Assembly (NCBI GenBank): GCA_048013815.1
Contig: CM106586.1
Location: 21,638,001 to 21,702,000, forward strand
DNA: 64,000 bases
Origin: Setoptus koraiensis
Lineage: Eukaryota > Arthropoda
Direction: 5' to 3'
Part shown: positions 22,808-32,036 of the stretch, in pieces
Numbering within the stretch: the first letter of the stretch is position 1
Layout of the letters: each line of letters starts with the position of its first letter
The notes under the pieces: generated by a model
The model's database searches: none
What the model was told of the DNA's origin: nothing
The model's input: the letters and a program-made list of their open reading frames with translations, nothing else
Position numbers and translations under genes: made by a program

Positions 22808-24567
22808 GGTTGTTTGCTTGTGATTGGTTGTTATCTTGATTGCATAGTAGAAATGATAGTGTTACCTTGATGATGCAATTAACAAGTTTGAGCTGCGACT
22901 TCAATAATTTGATGTTCAACTAGATTGATGACTAGACAAATTAAAAATTGAGGAGGAAATGAACACTGGACTATTGTTGACTGTTGCTGATTGCTTCGAC
23001 TACAAATTAAGCCCAATGATGATTGTGATATGGAATCATGTTCGGATATTAATGTTAATCAACGTTAATTGTGGTCGCTGCGTGCAATCAATCCTGTGTG
23101 GTGCAAATGTTACGTTGGGCACAAATCTTGCAGCGAAACAATATTAACAATCAATAGGTTTAGTTTAGTAAGAGTGTAACAGTATTTTGTAGTTTATGTT
23201 CGTGTGTGTATCGAGAATATTCTTGTTTGATGCCGATAAAACATGGGCCGACGCGCAACATACATGTATTGAGAACGAAGAATAAAATCTCATAATTATC
23301 CAAAGGGCTAAATTATGATTGGGATCGGGGAATCATCAAGAAATGAGCAAGGCGCTCACAGCATAGAACTTATAGCGCTTAGCGAACATTTTAGCTGGTG
23401 CAAGCTACAAAGTAAAGTTTTTCTCTCAATACCCCAAGGAAGTAAAACGCGCCTCCCCCGCGTTGCTGGCCCCCTGCATCATGGCTATTTAGCAGCAACA
23501 CTATAGGGCAAACTATGGCTACTACGGCAGTGCCATTCGTGCGTGCGAAACATTCGCTTGCTTCAATATGTATTGCTGCCGCATATTTTGTTGTTGCCGC
23601 TCGAGTCTCGAGACGGGGGCCGACAGCAAGACTCGAGGAGCGCCAAACAGCAGATGCCCGACACAGCTATCGACACGGAGAATTGTTGCGCAGATCGAAC
23701 CAACGGTCCCTGTTTGTTAACTGTGAGTGAGCCTAGAAACTGTGTGAGTGTGTGTGTGTGCCAACTCTAAACTGTTGCTCCACCCTAGTGAATTTCGCCA
23801 TCAGTTCGCCAATCGCAAGCTATCGCTGCGTCAAGTGCGGCGCATGTGTTGAGCGCGCACACTGGCCAGGCTGTGTTTACATAGTTCCCAGTAACAGTGC
23901 AACAACAGAACAGAACAGAACAGAACAAAACGAACAAACTCAGCTCACTCAGACATGCAGAGAAATGGATGCGCCCGCAAAACTCGCTTGTTGTACCATG
24001 TTATGTGTCTGTTGTGGCAGCTCATTGGAAGCAGATGTCTTTTTATAATGTTTGCATCGTGACATCGAACGAGAACAGAGACTCTCTGACCGTGAGCCAG
24101 ATGCGCTCGCGGCTCACAACACAAGCCCCCTCTTGAGATGAAGCATTGCCATCATTATTATTCACTAGTTCTCTAGGCATCTCGATGGCTGATGGCCGAC
24201 ATTGCGCACACAAGCTTGTTGTTTCTAGCTTTGCGTTCGATTGTTGCTAGCAGCTCTGGTAACAACATCTGCAAGTCGAGTGTGTCTCAATTCGAATGAT
24301 TAGGCATTACTGAGATTTATGCGCGATGCTCTATAGTACGTCTGCGAGTTGAGTCACCAAGTTAGCTGGAAATCTTAATTGTTTGCGGCGGCCTCTCAGC
24401 TGGGAACCACGACAAACGAGTCGCGCATCTCCAGATGCACACTAGTGCCGTCGCAACGCAGCTAACATATAAACCTCGATGGTTGACAAATATGTAACAG
24501 CCATGGAACTGGGCCATCTCAGGTCTCAAGTTCCTAGGAGCACTAACCTCACTAGCTTCCCCGATCG

Positions 24568-24592
24568 CTCTCTCTCTCTCTCTCTCTCTCTC
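24568..24592. repeat. (CT)12 microsatellite
   Basis: Twenty-five bases of uninterrupted CT dinucleotides in non-coding DNA. Confidence 0.95.
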
Positions 24593-25099
24593 GCAAATCG
24601 CATTTTATACGGTCAACATGTGTGCGAAATGGTGACAATCCTCTGGAGCCTCTCCCTGCGCTGCCACACACAAAACTCTTGATGTGCTCTTGTGAAACGC
24701 GGAAATGATTTTGAAATGGGAAATATTGGAGATTATATAATATAATGGATTCATTTGAGACGCTAAATGCGACCATACTGTTATCATACCCATATAGGGC
24801 AGAGGGGTTTCCATTGATAAAACACAACAAATAAGCTCATTTGTATGAGGAAAACAAGAAAGTGTTCAAGACACATCGCGTTTTTGTGCGCAGTCACGTC
24901 TACTGTGCCAAATGCAGCGATTCATGCTGGCTATATTGGCGACTATTGGTCTCATGTAGACAGAATCAAGCCCGCACACACATGATTGGTTTGGACTCGT
25001 ACCTTCTTGTGTCTTCACAAAAGTATCCCCGATTACTGATGGGGGGAGCTAGAAAACCGTTGCTCCCCGATTTGCTCCCTTCTCCCGTCAAGGAGCCAG

Positions 25100-25127
25100 C
25101 TCCCTCCTCCCCGCGGGGAGGAGGGAG
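25100..25127. repeat. 28-bp perfect GC-rich palindrome
   Basis: CTCCCTCCTCCCCG is followed at once by its exact reverse complement CGGGGAGGAGGGAG, with CCGCGG at the centre. One arm is pure pyrimidine and the other nearly pure purine. It lies about 380 bp upstream of the PWWP gene start and could act as a promoter element or a cruciform-forming site. Confidence 0.85.
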
Positions 25128-25507
25128 TAGCCCTGCTACCCCTAGCTCTCCCCTCAGAGTGTGTCTCAACATGAGTTAGGGGCAGAGACATCTGGTGCAA
25201 GATCATCACATCGTTCGTGAATATTGTTTCTGTTATTCATGAATATACATTGCAGATATATATTGGCTCTCAGAGCACGCCACCGTGTCTGCAGCGGCCA
25301 GAAAGGTTCAAATCGCGCGCCTGCCCAAATGCCTATAGATAGAAAATTGCCACCAAACTCAACAACGTACGTAAAGTGCACAAGACAAAAACTCGCACAG
25401 AGACGAGCTATTTTAATTGCCCGTGTGCAACACATGGTAATGTTTTATTATTAGCAATATCAATGACAATTTAATCATTTATTCCTTCCTATTTTAATAT
25501 TAATACC

Positions 25508-26644
25508 ATGCCAGCCAAAAAGAAAGCCAACCCAGTCCCCTACAAGGTGGGCGATCTGGTCGCGGGAAAGATGAAGGGCTATCCATTTTGGCCAGCTGAA
25601 ATAACTGAGGTCAAAAAGAGCAATTGCTACATGCTATCTTACTTTGGAACCAAACGATCACAATCCAGCTTGAGCGTGACCAAAATCAAGCCCTATTCCA
25701 TGATGACTCAAGAGGAGAAAAACATTGGTGCCAAGACACAACGACACAGAGATATTGAGGTAGCCATCCAACAAATAGACGCCTTACTTTCCCAGAGAGA
25801 AAGAGAGAGAGATAGCGAGAAAGAAAGAGAGATCGAGAGAGAACGACAGGTCGAGAAGGAGCGAGCCATCGAGAAAGAACGAGCCATCGAGAAAGAACGA
25901 GCCATCGAGAAAGAACGAGCCATCGAGAAAGAACGGGCGATAGACAAAGAACGAGAAAGCGAAAAAGTAAGAGAAATCGAAAAAGATAAAGAAAGAGAAA
26001 GCGAGAAAGAAAAACAATTAGAAAAAGTAAAACAAAGACAAATAGAAAAAGAAAAGGACGACCAACTTAATGTTAATACAAAAGAACCTGAAGCTATGAA
26101 TGGACCAATACCCGCCGAAGTCTCAACTAGACTTTTGGAGCGTGTAGTATTAAAAGAAAAAGAGAAAATGGCCTTGAAAGAGAGGAAAAAACAGAAAAAG
26201 CTCCAAGATAAAAAGATGAAGAAACATAATGAGAAGAGACTAGAGTACATATTAAAAGAATTTCAATCAAGCACATCAGAGATTCAGGCGAGCTTTCCCT
26301 CGGGGGCGGAACCCGACTTCAAGAGGTACAAAAAGGCAGTAGACAAAGTCGAACAACTCGTAGACGAGTTTATGGACATAACGAAACCAGAATGTTTGAA
26401 ATTGCTCAACCACGACTTGCTGGACCGCAGTTACGATATATCTGTTAACGTAATGAAGGCAGTAACTATTGGTAAAAAGTCCCTTCCACCAGTCGCGACA
26501 TATTGTCGCCAGAAGATTTGTGTTTTAAAGAAAAAAAAAGTATTAGAATTCATAAAAGAACATTTAAAGCCGTACAGTAATAATACCAATATCGAGAGTA
26601 ACGGTGGTGGTGCAATGTCTGAGATCAAAACTAATCATAATTGA
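25508..26644 (+). CDS. PWWP-domain chromatin protein, LEDGF/HDGF-like
   Basis: A single-exon 378-residue frame. Residues about 11-80 form a PWWP domain (VGDLVAGKMKGYPFWPAEI, with PFWP as the PWWP motif and a cage of aromatic residues), which reads methylated H3K36 on nucleosomes. Residues about 95-190 are an almost pure Glu/Arg/Lys helix containing five copies of the hexapeptide EKERAI. A helical, conserved-looking segment at about 245-345 (YKKAVDKVEQLVDEFMDI through CRQKICVLKKKKVLEFI) resembles the integrase-binding domain of LEDGF/p75, which docks IWS1, MLL and other transcription partners. HDGF-like proteins with both domains occur in insects, for example the Drosophila JIL-1 partner. The LEDGF-type assignment is inferred from this order. 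The ATG context is ACCATGC. ATP synthase g follows 271 bp downstream on the same strand. Confidence 0.8.
   Translation: MPAKKKANPVPYKVGDLVAGKMKGYPFWPAEITEVKKSNCYMLSYFGTKRSQSSLSVTKIKPYSMMTQEEKNIGAKTQRHRDIEVAIQQIDALLSQRERERDSEKEREIERERQVEKERAIEKERAIEKERAIEKERAIEKERAIDKERESEKVREIEKDKERESEKEKQLEKVKQRQIEKEKDDQLNVNTKEPEAMNGPIPAEVSTRLLERVVLKEKEKMALKERKKQKKLQDKKMKKHNEKRLEYILKEFQSSTSEIQASFPSGAEPDFKRYKKAVDKVEQLVDEFMDITKPECLKLLNHDLLDRSYDISVNVMKAVTIGKKSLPPVATYCRQKICVLKKKKVLEFIKEHLKPYSNNTNIESNGGGAMSEIKTNHN
25853..25942 (+). repeat. five 18-bp tandem repeats in the PWWP gene
   Basis: The unit GAGAAAGAACGAGCCATC occurs five times head to tail with few changes (first and last copies diverged), coding EKERAI each time. 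The 18-bp period keeps the reading frame and extends a charged helix. Confidence 0.95.
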
Positions 26645-26755
26645 TTCAGAACATAATAAGCAATGTAACATTTGTAATCTTGTAAATCTTATGTATTTCG
26701 AACCTGGCGCCTCTTTAGTGCGCATCACTAAATAAGCAAGCTTTGTACAATATAA

Positions 26756-26761
26756 AATAAA
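26756..26761 (+). promoter_or_regulatory. polyadenylation signal AATAAA (PWWP gene)
   Basis: AATAAA lies 112 bp after the PWWP-gene stop and before the ATP synthase g start. Confidence 0.5.
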
Positions 26762-26915
26762 GTCATGTGTGAATCGTTGTCCTTCAACCTATCTCAAAAC
26801 ATTCACATTATTTTATTCTCAGGGAAGCTCCATTTTCTCGGTGCTAATATATATCAAAATAAATTTGGATCTATCAATCTAAACTTTGAAGTATCCTTAA
26901 TCGAAGGCAACAATT

Positions 26916-27281
26916 ATGTCGGTCATGGCAACCCGCAGACTCGGAAATTTAGCCCAAAACTTGATGAACCATCAGGTTAAAAGGAACGCCTCGCAAGCAA
27001 AAGCACTTTCATTACTACAATCGTCTAAAGTTACTGGTGCTAAAGCAGCTCGAATCTTTTTTCACTACGCTAAAGTCGAACTCACACCTCCGATGCCCCA
27101 AGAATTACCCCAAGTGTTTAGGGGTTTCCGAAATCTGATTGTCGGAGCAAGAACCGGAGCTTGGAGAAATGTCACAATGCGTGAAGCTTGGCTCAATACG
27201 CTGGTCACAACAGAGGTTATATGCTGGTTTTTTGTTGGCGAAATCATAGGAAAAGGTGGTCTGATAGGCTACTCAGTCTAA
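26916..27281 (+). CDS. ATP5MG: mitochondrial ATP synthase subunit g
   Basis: A 121-residue single-exon product matching subunit g of the F1Fo ATP synthase, an inner-membrane protein at the dimer interface of the complex. The central KVELTPPMPQELPQ, the TGAWRNVTMREAWLN helix and the closing TEVICWFFVGEIIGKGGLIGYSV are the family's strongest landmarks. The last is the single transmembrane helix with its GxxxG-like small-residue pattern. The basic N-terminus (MATRRLGNLAQNLMNHQVKR) could serve as an import signal. Two Met codons (residues 1 and 4) are possible starts. The 3' end converges on PRCC, 103 bp away. Confidence 0.93.
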   Translation: MSVMATRRLGNLAQNLMNHQVKRNASQAKALSLLQSSKVTGAKAARIFFHYAKVELTPPMPQELPQVFRGFRNLIVGARTGAWRNVTMREAWLNTLVTTEVICWFFVGEIIGKGGLIGYSV

Positions 27282-27316
27282 TCTTGTGGTCAACATGCTT
27301 AGATGTCAATCATACG

Positions 27317-27322
27317 TTTATT
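27317..27322 (-). promoter_or_regulatory. polyadenylation signal AATAAA (PRCC)
   Basis: TTTATT on the + strand gives AATAAA on the minus strand, about 63 bp past the PRCC stop and close to the ATP synthase g stop. The two 3' ends almost touch. Confidence 0.45.
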
Positions 27323-27384
27323 AGAAAAATAGTACATTAAAATTCTGTTGAACAACAATATTAGCAACCAAATCATGGAGAGTC

Positions 27385-28152
27385 TCAAAATCCATACTTT
27401 GAGCGTGACTGCATTTTATTTGTCTTGCCGAGGGCTGCTTCGTTCTTAAGTTCTGATTCGAGAATTCTCGCACGTTGCGCCAAATATGTGATCTGATTTT
27501 TGCGTTTCTCTGACGAGCTAGGTCCTCCTTTTTCTACTCCATGATAACTTCGATGAGTGTCCTTTTCAAGAGTCAAGTCCTTTAACCAACTGTTTGGGTC
27601 ATTATTCAGATGCTTGTTAACATCAACATCAATAATTGAAATGTCGTTTCTATCCGCGACGCTTCCAAAGCCTTCGACCAATATCCTATTGATCTGATCG
27701 TCTGTTGGCGAAGGGCCATCTTCAACTATAGGACTGTCTGAAATGAGTTGAGTAGGATCTGGAATTTCGCTCGTTTTTGCTGATTCGGGCATCCTAAGCA
27801 TTGTCTCGAGAGGCAAACTTGCCCCGAATAGTGAGGCTTTCTTGGGCTTAGGGAGCAAAGCGCTTAAGCTGGAGCCTTTGGGATCTTTGACTAATCGTGA
27901 TTCGAGTCTTTGTTTGCGAGATTCATCATCGTCATCACTACTACTGCCGCTTGAGGTATAAGGTCTTTTCTTACACATCAACTCCTGCATAGCTTTAGAT
28001 CTAAATTTATTTCTTATAGATTCTGTACCTGCTTTGACAACCTTACTTGGTGCTTTCTCAGTTGTTACTTTATGCGTGACTTTTTCATTATCTTCAGGTT
28101 TAGTTTCATCTTCTTCCGAATCGCTGTTGTCGCTGTATTGTACAAGTGACAT
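27385..28152 (-). CDS. PRCC: PRCC homologue (splicing-associated nuclear protein)
   Basis: A 255-residue single-exon protein. The N-terminus MSLVQYSDNSDSEEDE and the C-terminus (RKNQITYLAQRARILESELKN, ending SRSKYGF) match the two conserved ends of PRCC, whose human protein ends QAKYGF. The middle is acidic, Ser-rich and disordered, with SSLSALLPKPKK resembling the conserved leucine/proline motif of the family. PRCC is nuclear, associates with the spliceosome and helps localise MAD2L2. It is shorter than the human protein (about 490 residues) because the proline-rich region is largely missing. The start is the Met of the conserved N-terminal motif. Confidence 0.85.
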   Translation of the reverse strand: MSLVQYSDNSDSEEDETKPEDNEKVTHKVTTEKAPSKVVKAGTESIRNKFRSKAMQELMCKKRPYTSSGSSSDDDDESRKQRLESRLVKDPKGSSLSALLPKPKKASLFGASLPLETMLRMPESAKTSEIPDPTQLISDSPIVEDGPSPTDDQINRILVEGFGSVADRNDISIIDVDVNKHLNNDPNSWLKDLTLEKDTHRSYHGVEKGGPSSSEKRKNQITYLAQRARILESELKNEAALGKTNKMQSRSKYGF

Positions 28153-28300
28153 GGTCAGATAAACTTGTCAAATTATGTAAAGAACAGTAAAAATTCCTGT
28201 AAAATCATTTATTGTACGTGCGAGTCGAGATGGAAATGAAACAAAATCATATGTTGTCCTGCGCTGCGCGCAAAACAAACAATAACTGATTCTTAGAATC

Positions 28301-28306
28301 TTTATT
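28301..28306 (-). promoter_or_regulatory. polyadenylation signal AATAAA (CHMP2)
   Basis: Minus-strand AATAAA (TTTATT on +) lies about 80 bp past the CHMP2 stop. Confidence 0.45.
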
Positions 28307-28384
28307 ATTTTTTGAAAGAGGTCTAAAGTAAATGGAGTATATTGAAAGATGGATCATTTTTTGTATGGTTATCAATATTGTAAA

Positions 28385-29062
28385 TTAATCGCGACGCAGC
28401 TTATTAAGGCGTTCTTGAAGATCAGCGTCGGCGTCCGCAGCCATAGGCTGACTTTCAGCTGGTGTTTTGGCTGCTTTTTTGGCAGCCGTTGCAAGAGCCT
28501 CTTGTGTCGTAGGCAAGGCTGATAATTGTTGATTCAATTGTATTCCTAATTCATCCAATACTTGGGTAACAATCTGATCGCTCTCTTCTTCATCGTTTTC
28601 CTCATCAAAAACTTCGTCCATTACATCATTTATCATCTCTTCCTTCATGTCTATCATTGATGTTTGTTTCTCAAATTCCTGTATTATTCTACTGATTTGT
28701 GGAAGGTTCATTTGTCTGTTCATTTTAACAAGGCCCTGAGTGACGCCTCGCATGGCTTGAGCCATCGAATTCTGCGACTTAAGTGTTAACGTCTTCAAAG
28801 AGATAGCCTGAAGATTAGCTTTCATCAGGTTGAATTTTTTCACCTGATTTTTTGTTCTCACTAGATCTTTGGCCATAATTTTCACCGCCTCCATCTGGTT
28901 ATTTTTGGCATTCTTCTTTATCTCCGCAATAAGCTTGTGTTCTTGCTCCTCCATGCGATTCTTTTCACGATCCAGTTCCCTGATTGCTCGGTCTAGAGCA
29001 CGTTTATTCTCTTTCAAAATCTCATCTGGCGTTTTCTTACGCCCAAAGAAAAATTCCATCAT
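28385..29062 (-). CDS. CHMP2A: charged multivesicular body protein 2a (ESCRT-III, Vps2)
   Basis: A 225-residue single-exon ESCRT-III subunit. The N-terminal FGRKKTPDEILKENKRALDRAIRELDRE, with its basic first helices, and the NLPQISRIIQEFEKQTSMIDMKEEMINDVMDEVFD segment are typical of CHMP2A/Vps2. The C-terminal DADLQERLNKLRRD is the MIM1 motif that binds the MIT domain of VPS4. The protein polymerises with CHMP3 and CHMP4 on endosomal, midbody and nuclear membranes to drive scission and is then stripped by VPS4. Length is the family's usual length (222 in human). A second Met at residue 2 is an equally good start. It is divergent from ANKLE2, with 390 bp between starts. Confidence 0.95.
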   Translation of the reverse strand: MMEFFFGRKKTPDEILKENKRALDRAIRELDREKNRMEEQEHKLIAEIKKNAKNNQMEAVKIMAKDLVRTKNQVKKFNLMKANLQAISLKTLTLKSQNSMAQAMRGVTQGLVKMNRQMNLPQISRIIQEFEKQTSMIDMKEEMINDVMDEVFDEENDEEESDQIVTQVLDELGIQLNQQLSALPTTQEALATAAKKAAKTPAESQPMAADADADLQERLNKLRRD

Positions 29063-29452
29063 TTTTAATCAACCAGTTGTGTTGTTCACGGCGTTTTTAT
29101 ATTATGTGCTCCTCAAATTCTCCTCTCTGTGTCTTTTCAGTGGATATAAACTTGAAATGATTCCTTTCAGATCAACGGTTATTAGGATAAAATAGCAATC
29201 ATCTGGTGACCAGCCAGTTTTGCCGTGAGTCATCAATGTGATATGGAAAATGGCATCTAGTAACAACAACAAGATTGCGCAGTGCAAAGAATAGCGCGCA
29301 TTTGCTAACGCAACTTGAGAGCATGCTGATAATAATACAACGAAATGTTTTATATTTTTATGTAAATAAAATCTTGAAGCTTTATAATCTGTGTATATAC
29401 TTTGGATATTATAATTTATATTGAACTCATTTGCTGATGGTTATTGGTCATA
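29063..29452. promoter_or_regulatory. likely bidirectional promoter, CHMP2A/ANKLE2
   Basis: 390 bp separate two divergent start codons. No other gene fits here. It must hold both leaders and promoters. No specific element was recognised. Confidence 0.45.
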
Positions 29453-31303
29453 ATGGACTCACCACAAGTAGTAGACACTCCATCAAGATTCCATGCCATA
29501 TCCATACCTGATGATTATGATTTCAAGGACGATGATAACCCCATCCCTGAAGATCTTGTCTTTGAAAGGATTCAAGATGCTAGTAAAATTCTCAACAAAT
29601 ACAAAGATGCAAGAATACGCATGAAAACCTTCCGTAATCGAACGGATGCAGTTGCTTTCGCCGTATCAGGTCAATCAAGCCAAATGAATAAAACTGTTGA
29701 TAGTATAACATTCTCTCCACGAGTGAAACAAGAGAAACAAGAAAAAGATTATCCTTCACCTAGAAATCAAGACATCATTCAATTGAAGAGGGCCATTGAA
29801 ACGAAAGACCATGATAAAGTCAAGAGCATGATCTGGAACAATCCTAGACTTTTGATCACCGATTGTGATCTACCTGTTATTCTGATGGCTGGCGCTCGTT
29901 ACAACGCCTGTCACATTGCTGCACGTGCAGGAGAAGCAAAGATCTTAAAACTTATACTGGACACGATATCAAGTATTGAATATATGAAAAAACTTGACCC
30001 CCTGGCTTCGGAAACTACATTGATGGAACGTATAAACCTTCTAGTAGATTCATATCTGAACACGCCTGATAAATGCCTAGGAAATACATCATTACATTTT
30101 GCTTGCAGCAAAGGTTTTGAAGATGTGATCAAAGTTTTACTATCTTATAAAGATTGCAATCGTGATTGTAAAGACGTCCATGGGAGAAAACCCGAAGAAG
30201 TCATCTGTGAACGGGCAACTCAGCGGGATAAAGCAAAAGAAGAACGTATTAGATGTTTGTTCAGAGCAAGTCTATTCCTACCTATATATAGGGATGGTGC
30301 AAGTGCAAAAGTTGGTAAGCCAGTGCCTTTTATTAAAGAAGATTTTTGTGTGCAAGAGATTACTAATGTATCTGTGAGTTATGATCTGAATTGTTCTATA
30401 AATTCAACAACTTCTTCCATCAGTGACAAACCACGTTTAGTCGCTTTGGCTGGTCCAATGCTACCTGAACAAGCTGAAGAACTATATAATATCTTGAAAG
30501 CTCCAAGAAAAGCAGGAAAAACTCCGTCATCACCTATAGCGAATGGAAATAAAGGTTCACCAAAACAAGTTTTCGACGAACACAAGCGTATCCGATGTTC
30601 CGATGACCAGAAAGGTGTTGAGCGCATAGCCAGAGAAATGTGTCACAAGATGGATATTCAATGGGTCGAATATTGGCCTTTCTTGGACGATCTAGTGGAT
30701 CTATCAAGCGAAATGGGTTTGAATATGTTAGAAAGATATATGCGCTCCGTATATGACAAACTGAATCTCTATAATGACCTAGCAGATCTATTTTCCATGA
30801 TGAATATTGACAAAGACGTACAGAGTAGTTTCACAAGTAGCGCTTTCTTCGAGAATAGTTTTGTAAAGCAAGATGAATGTCACACGAGCAAAGAGCAAGC
30901 TAATGGTTCAACAAGCGAAGAGCAAGTTAATGGTTCAACAAGCGAAGAGCAAGCCAATGATTCGACAAGTGAAGAGCAAGCCAATGATCCGACAAGCGAA
31001 GAGCAAGCCAATGGTTCTATAAGTGAAGAGAAAGATGTAGGAACAGTTGAGGATGTTGGCGATGATATGCACGAGGAAGTCGAGCTTGTAGATGATGAAA
31101 AGTTTTACACCCCGCCTGGATCACCTGTCATGGCGAAAGAATTCTATGTAAATGGTACAACTAAACCCAGTAAATGGGACTTTCGCGTTTTAGTAGCTTT
31201 AAATGATACTGTCCACCTCGTCGATGACAATAACTACTTCTTTGTCAAAGATTGGCTCAAGCGAATGAAAAAAATTTCGAATAAGAGTGTTGTCAAAGAT
31301 TGA
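29453..31303 (+). CDS. ANKLE2: ANKLE2 homologue lacking an N-terminal LEM domain
   Basis: A 616-residue single-exon protein aligning with the body of ANKLE2, which recruits PP2A and restrains VRK1 so that BAF is dephosphorylated and the nuclear envelope re-forms after mitosis. YKDARIRMKTFRNRTDAVAFA matches the region ahead of the ankyrins. Residues about 110-260 carry ankyrin repeats (MIWNNPRLLI, ARYNACHIAARAG, YLNTPDKCLGNTSLHFACSKGFEDV, GRKPEEVICERA). VEYWPFLDDLVDLSSEMGLNMLERYM is the conserved post-ankyrin motif. A late block (FYTPPGSPVMAKEFYVNG and following) recalls the C-terminal region. No transmembrane helix or LEM domain precedes it, unlike the human protein. It may lie in an unseen exon or be lost. 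Starting 9 bp upstream at 29,444 is possible, but the 29,453 ATG has an A at -3. Confidence 0.88.
   Translation: MDSPQVVDTPSRFHAISIPDDYDFKDDDNPIPEDLVFERIQDASKILNKYKDARIRMKTFRNRTDAVAFAVSGQSSQMNKTVDSITFSPRVKQEKQEKDYPSPRNQDIIQLKRAIETKDHDKVKSMIWNNPRLLITDCDLPVILMAGARYNACHIAARAGEAKILKLILDTISSIEYMKKLDPLASETTLMERINLLVDSYLNTPDKCLGNTSLHFACSKGFEDVIKVLLSYKDCNRDCKDVHGRKPEEVICERATQRDKAKEERIRCLFRASLFLPIYRDGASAKVGKPVPFIKEDFCVQEITNVSVSYDLNCSINSTTSSISDKPRLVALAGPMLPEQAEELYNILKAPRKAGKTPSSPIANGNKGSPKQVFDEHKRIRCSDDQKGVERIAREMCHKMDIQWVEYWPFLDDLVDLSSEMGLNMLERYMRSVYDKLNLYNDLADLFSMMNIDKDVQSSFTSSAFFENSFVKQDECHTSKEQANGSTSEEQVNGSTSEEQANDSTSEEQANDPTSEEQANGSISEEKDVGTVEDVGDDMHEEVELVDDEKFYTPPGSPVMAKEFYVNGTTKPSKWDFRVLVALNDTVHLVDDNNYFFVKDWLKRMKKISNKSVVKD
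30880..31032 (+). repeat. 27-bp tandem repeats in ANKLE2
   Basis: About six imperfect copies of a 27-bp unit encode the nine-residue motif NGSTSEEQA (variants NDSTSEEQA, NDPTSEEQA, NGSISEEKD). They lie in a disordered acidic linker between the WPFL motif and the C-terminal block. The period preserves frame and copy number could vary. Confidence 0.9.
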
Positions 31304-32036
31304 ATCTGTGGTAACAATCATTGTTTATATGTGGGACTGTTTGAATCTGTAAGGTTTTTATTTATAAAGTGTTGCAATCACCTTTTACCAATGATAATTG
31401 AAGTGCACTCAATGTAAGAATGAGCATGTGCGAACTCTCAAATTTAATCGATGATCTCTTCAGACAAGTTTGATTCTACAATTAGTATAAAATTAGTTCA
31501 CTAGGGCAAACCTTTACATTTTTTTCAAGGTAATCTAGTTAGGTGGTAGTGTCAGAAGGGGCTGGCTATGGCCTATCTGTTTCCGGCTGGTTTCGAGCTG
31601 AGCAAGAATACACTATTCCCATGCCCGTTTTTTGACGACTTTTTGCAACATTCTACCAGATTTTTTCGACATAAATTTCGGTTATTTCTTACAGAATCTG
31701 CATTATCGAGTCGTTAAGAAACTTATTACACGATAGGTGAATGTTTCGAGAGGTGAATGTTGACAAGCTTGCAGCCCAATAAAGTTGTCAACTGTGCACT
31801 CCCTGTAGAGTCATCTGGTGGGGTTTCATTTAACCATATTGTAAACATCTTGCTGATACACACTTGAAATTTAGATGTGTAAAGCGACTACAACTCACCA
31901 TTTCTTGAACTAAATTGCTCACATCATTCCTGCTTAGTCAGAAGCCAGAAACTCTTTTAGCTTTTCTTTATAATCATTGCTAATCTTCATTGATAAACAA
32001 GATACTATAGCATTTTACACTTCCTATTCTATCACA
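31304..32036. other. non-coding, ANKLE2 3' end and Prx3 upstream
   Basis: No coding frame of interest. AATAAA at 31,778-31,783 could end a long ANKLE2 3' untranslated region. The last 200 bp should include the peroxiredoxin promoter. Confidence 0.45.

Larger units (their letters stand above)
22808..25507. other. non-coding region between integrin and PWWP genes
   Basis: The first part should hold the integrin promoter and leader. Frames of 60-110 codons occur but show no recognisable domain. Visible features are four CAGAA-type pentamer repeats near 23,906-23,930, a CT microsatellite at 24,568-24,592 and a perfect GC palindrome at 25,100-25,127. Confidence 0.5.

Noticed and set aside
25708-26250. 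180-codon minus-strand Ser/Phe-rich frame
   Set aside because: It is the antisense shadow of the Glu/Arg/Lys-rich helix and repeat of the PWWP gene.
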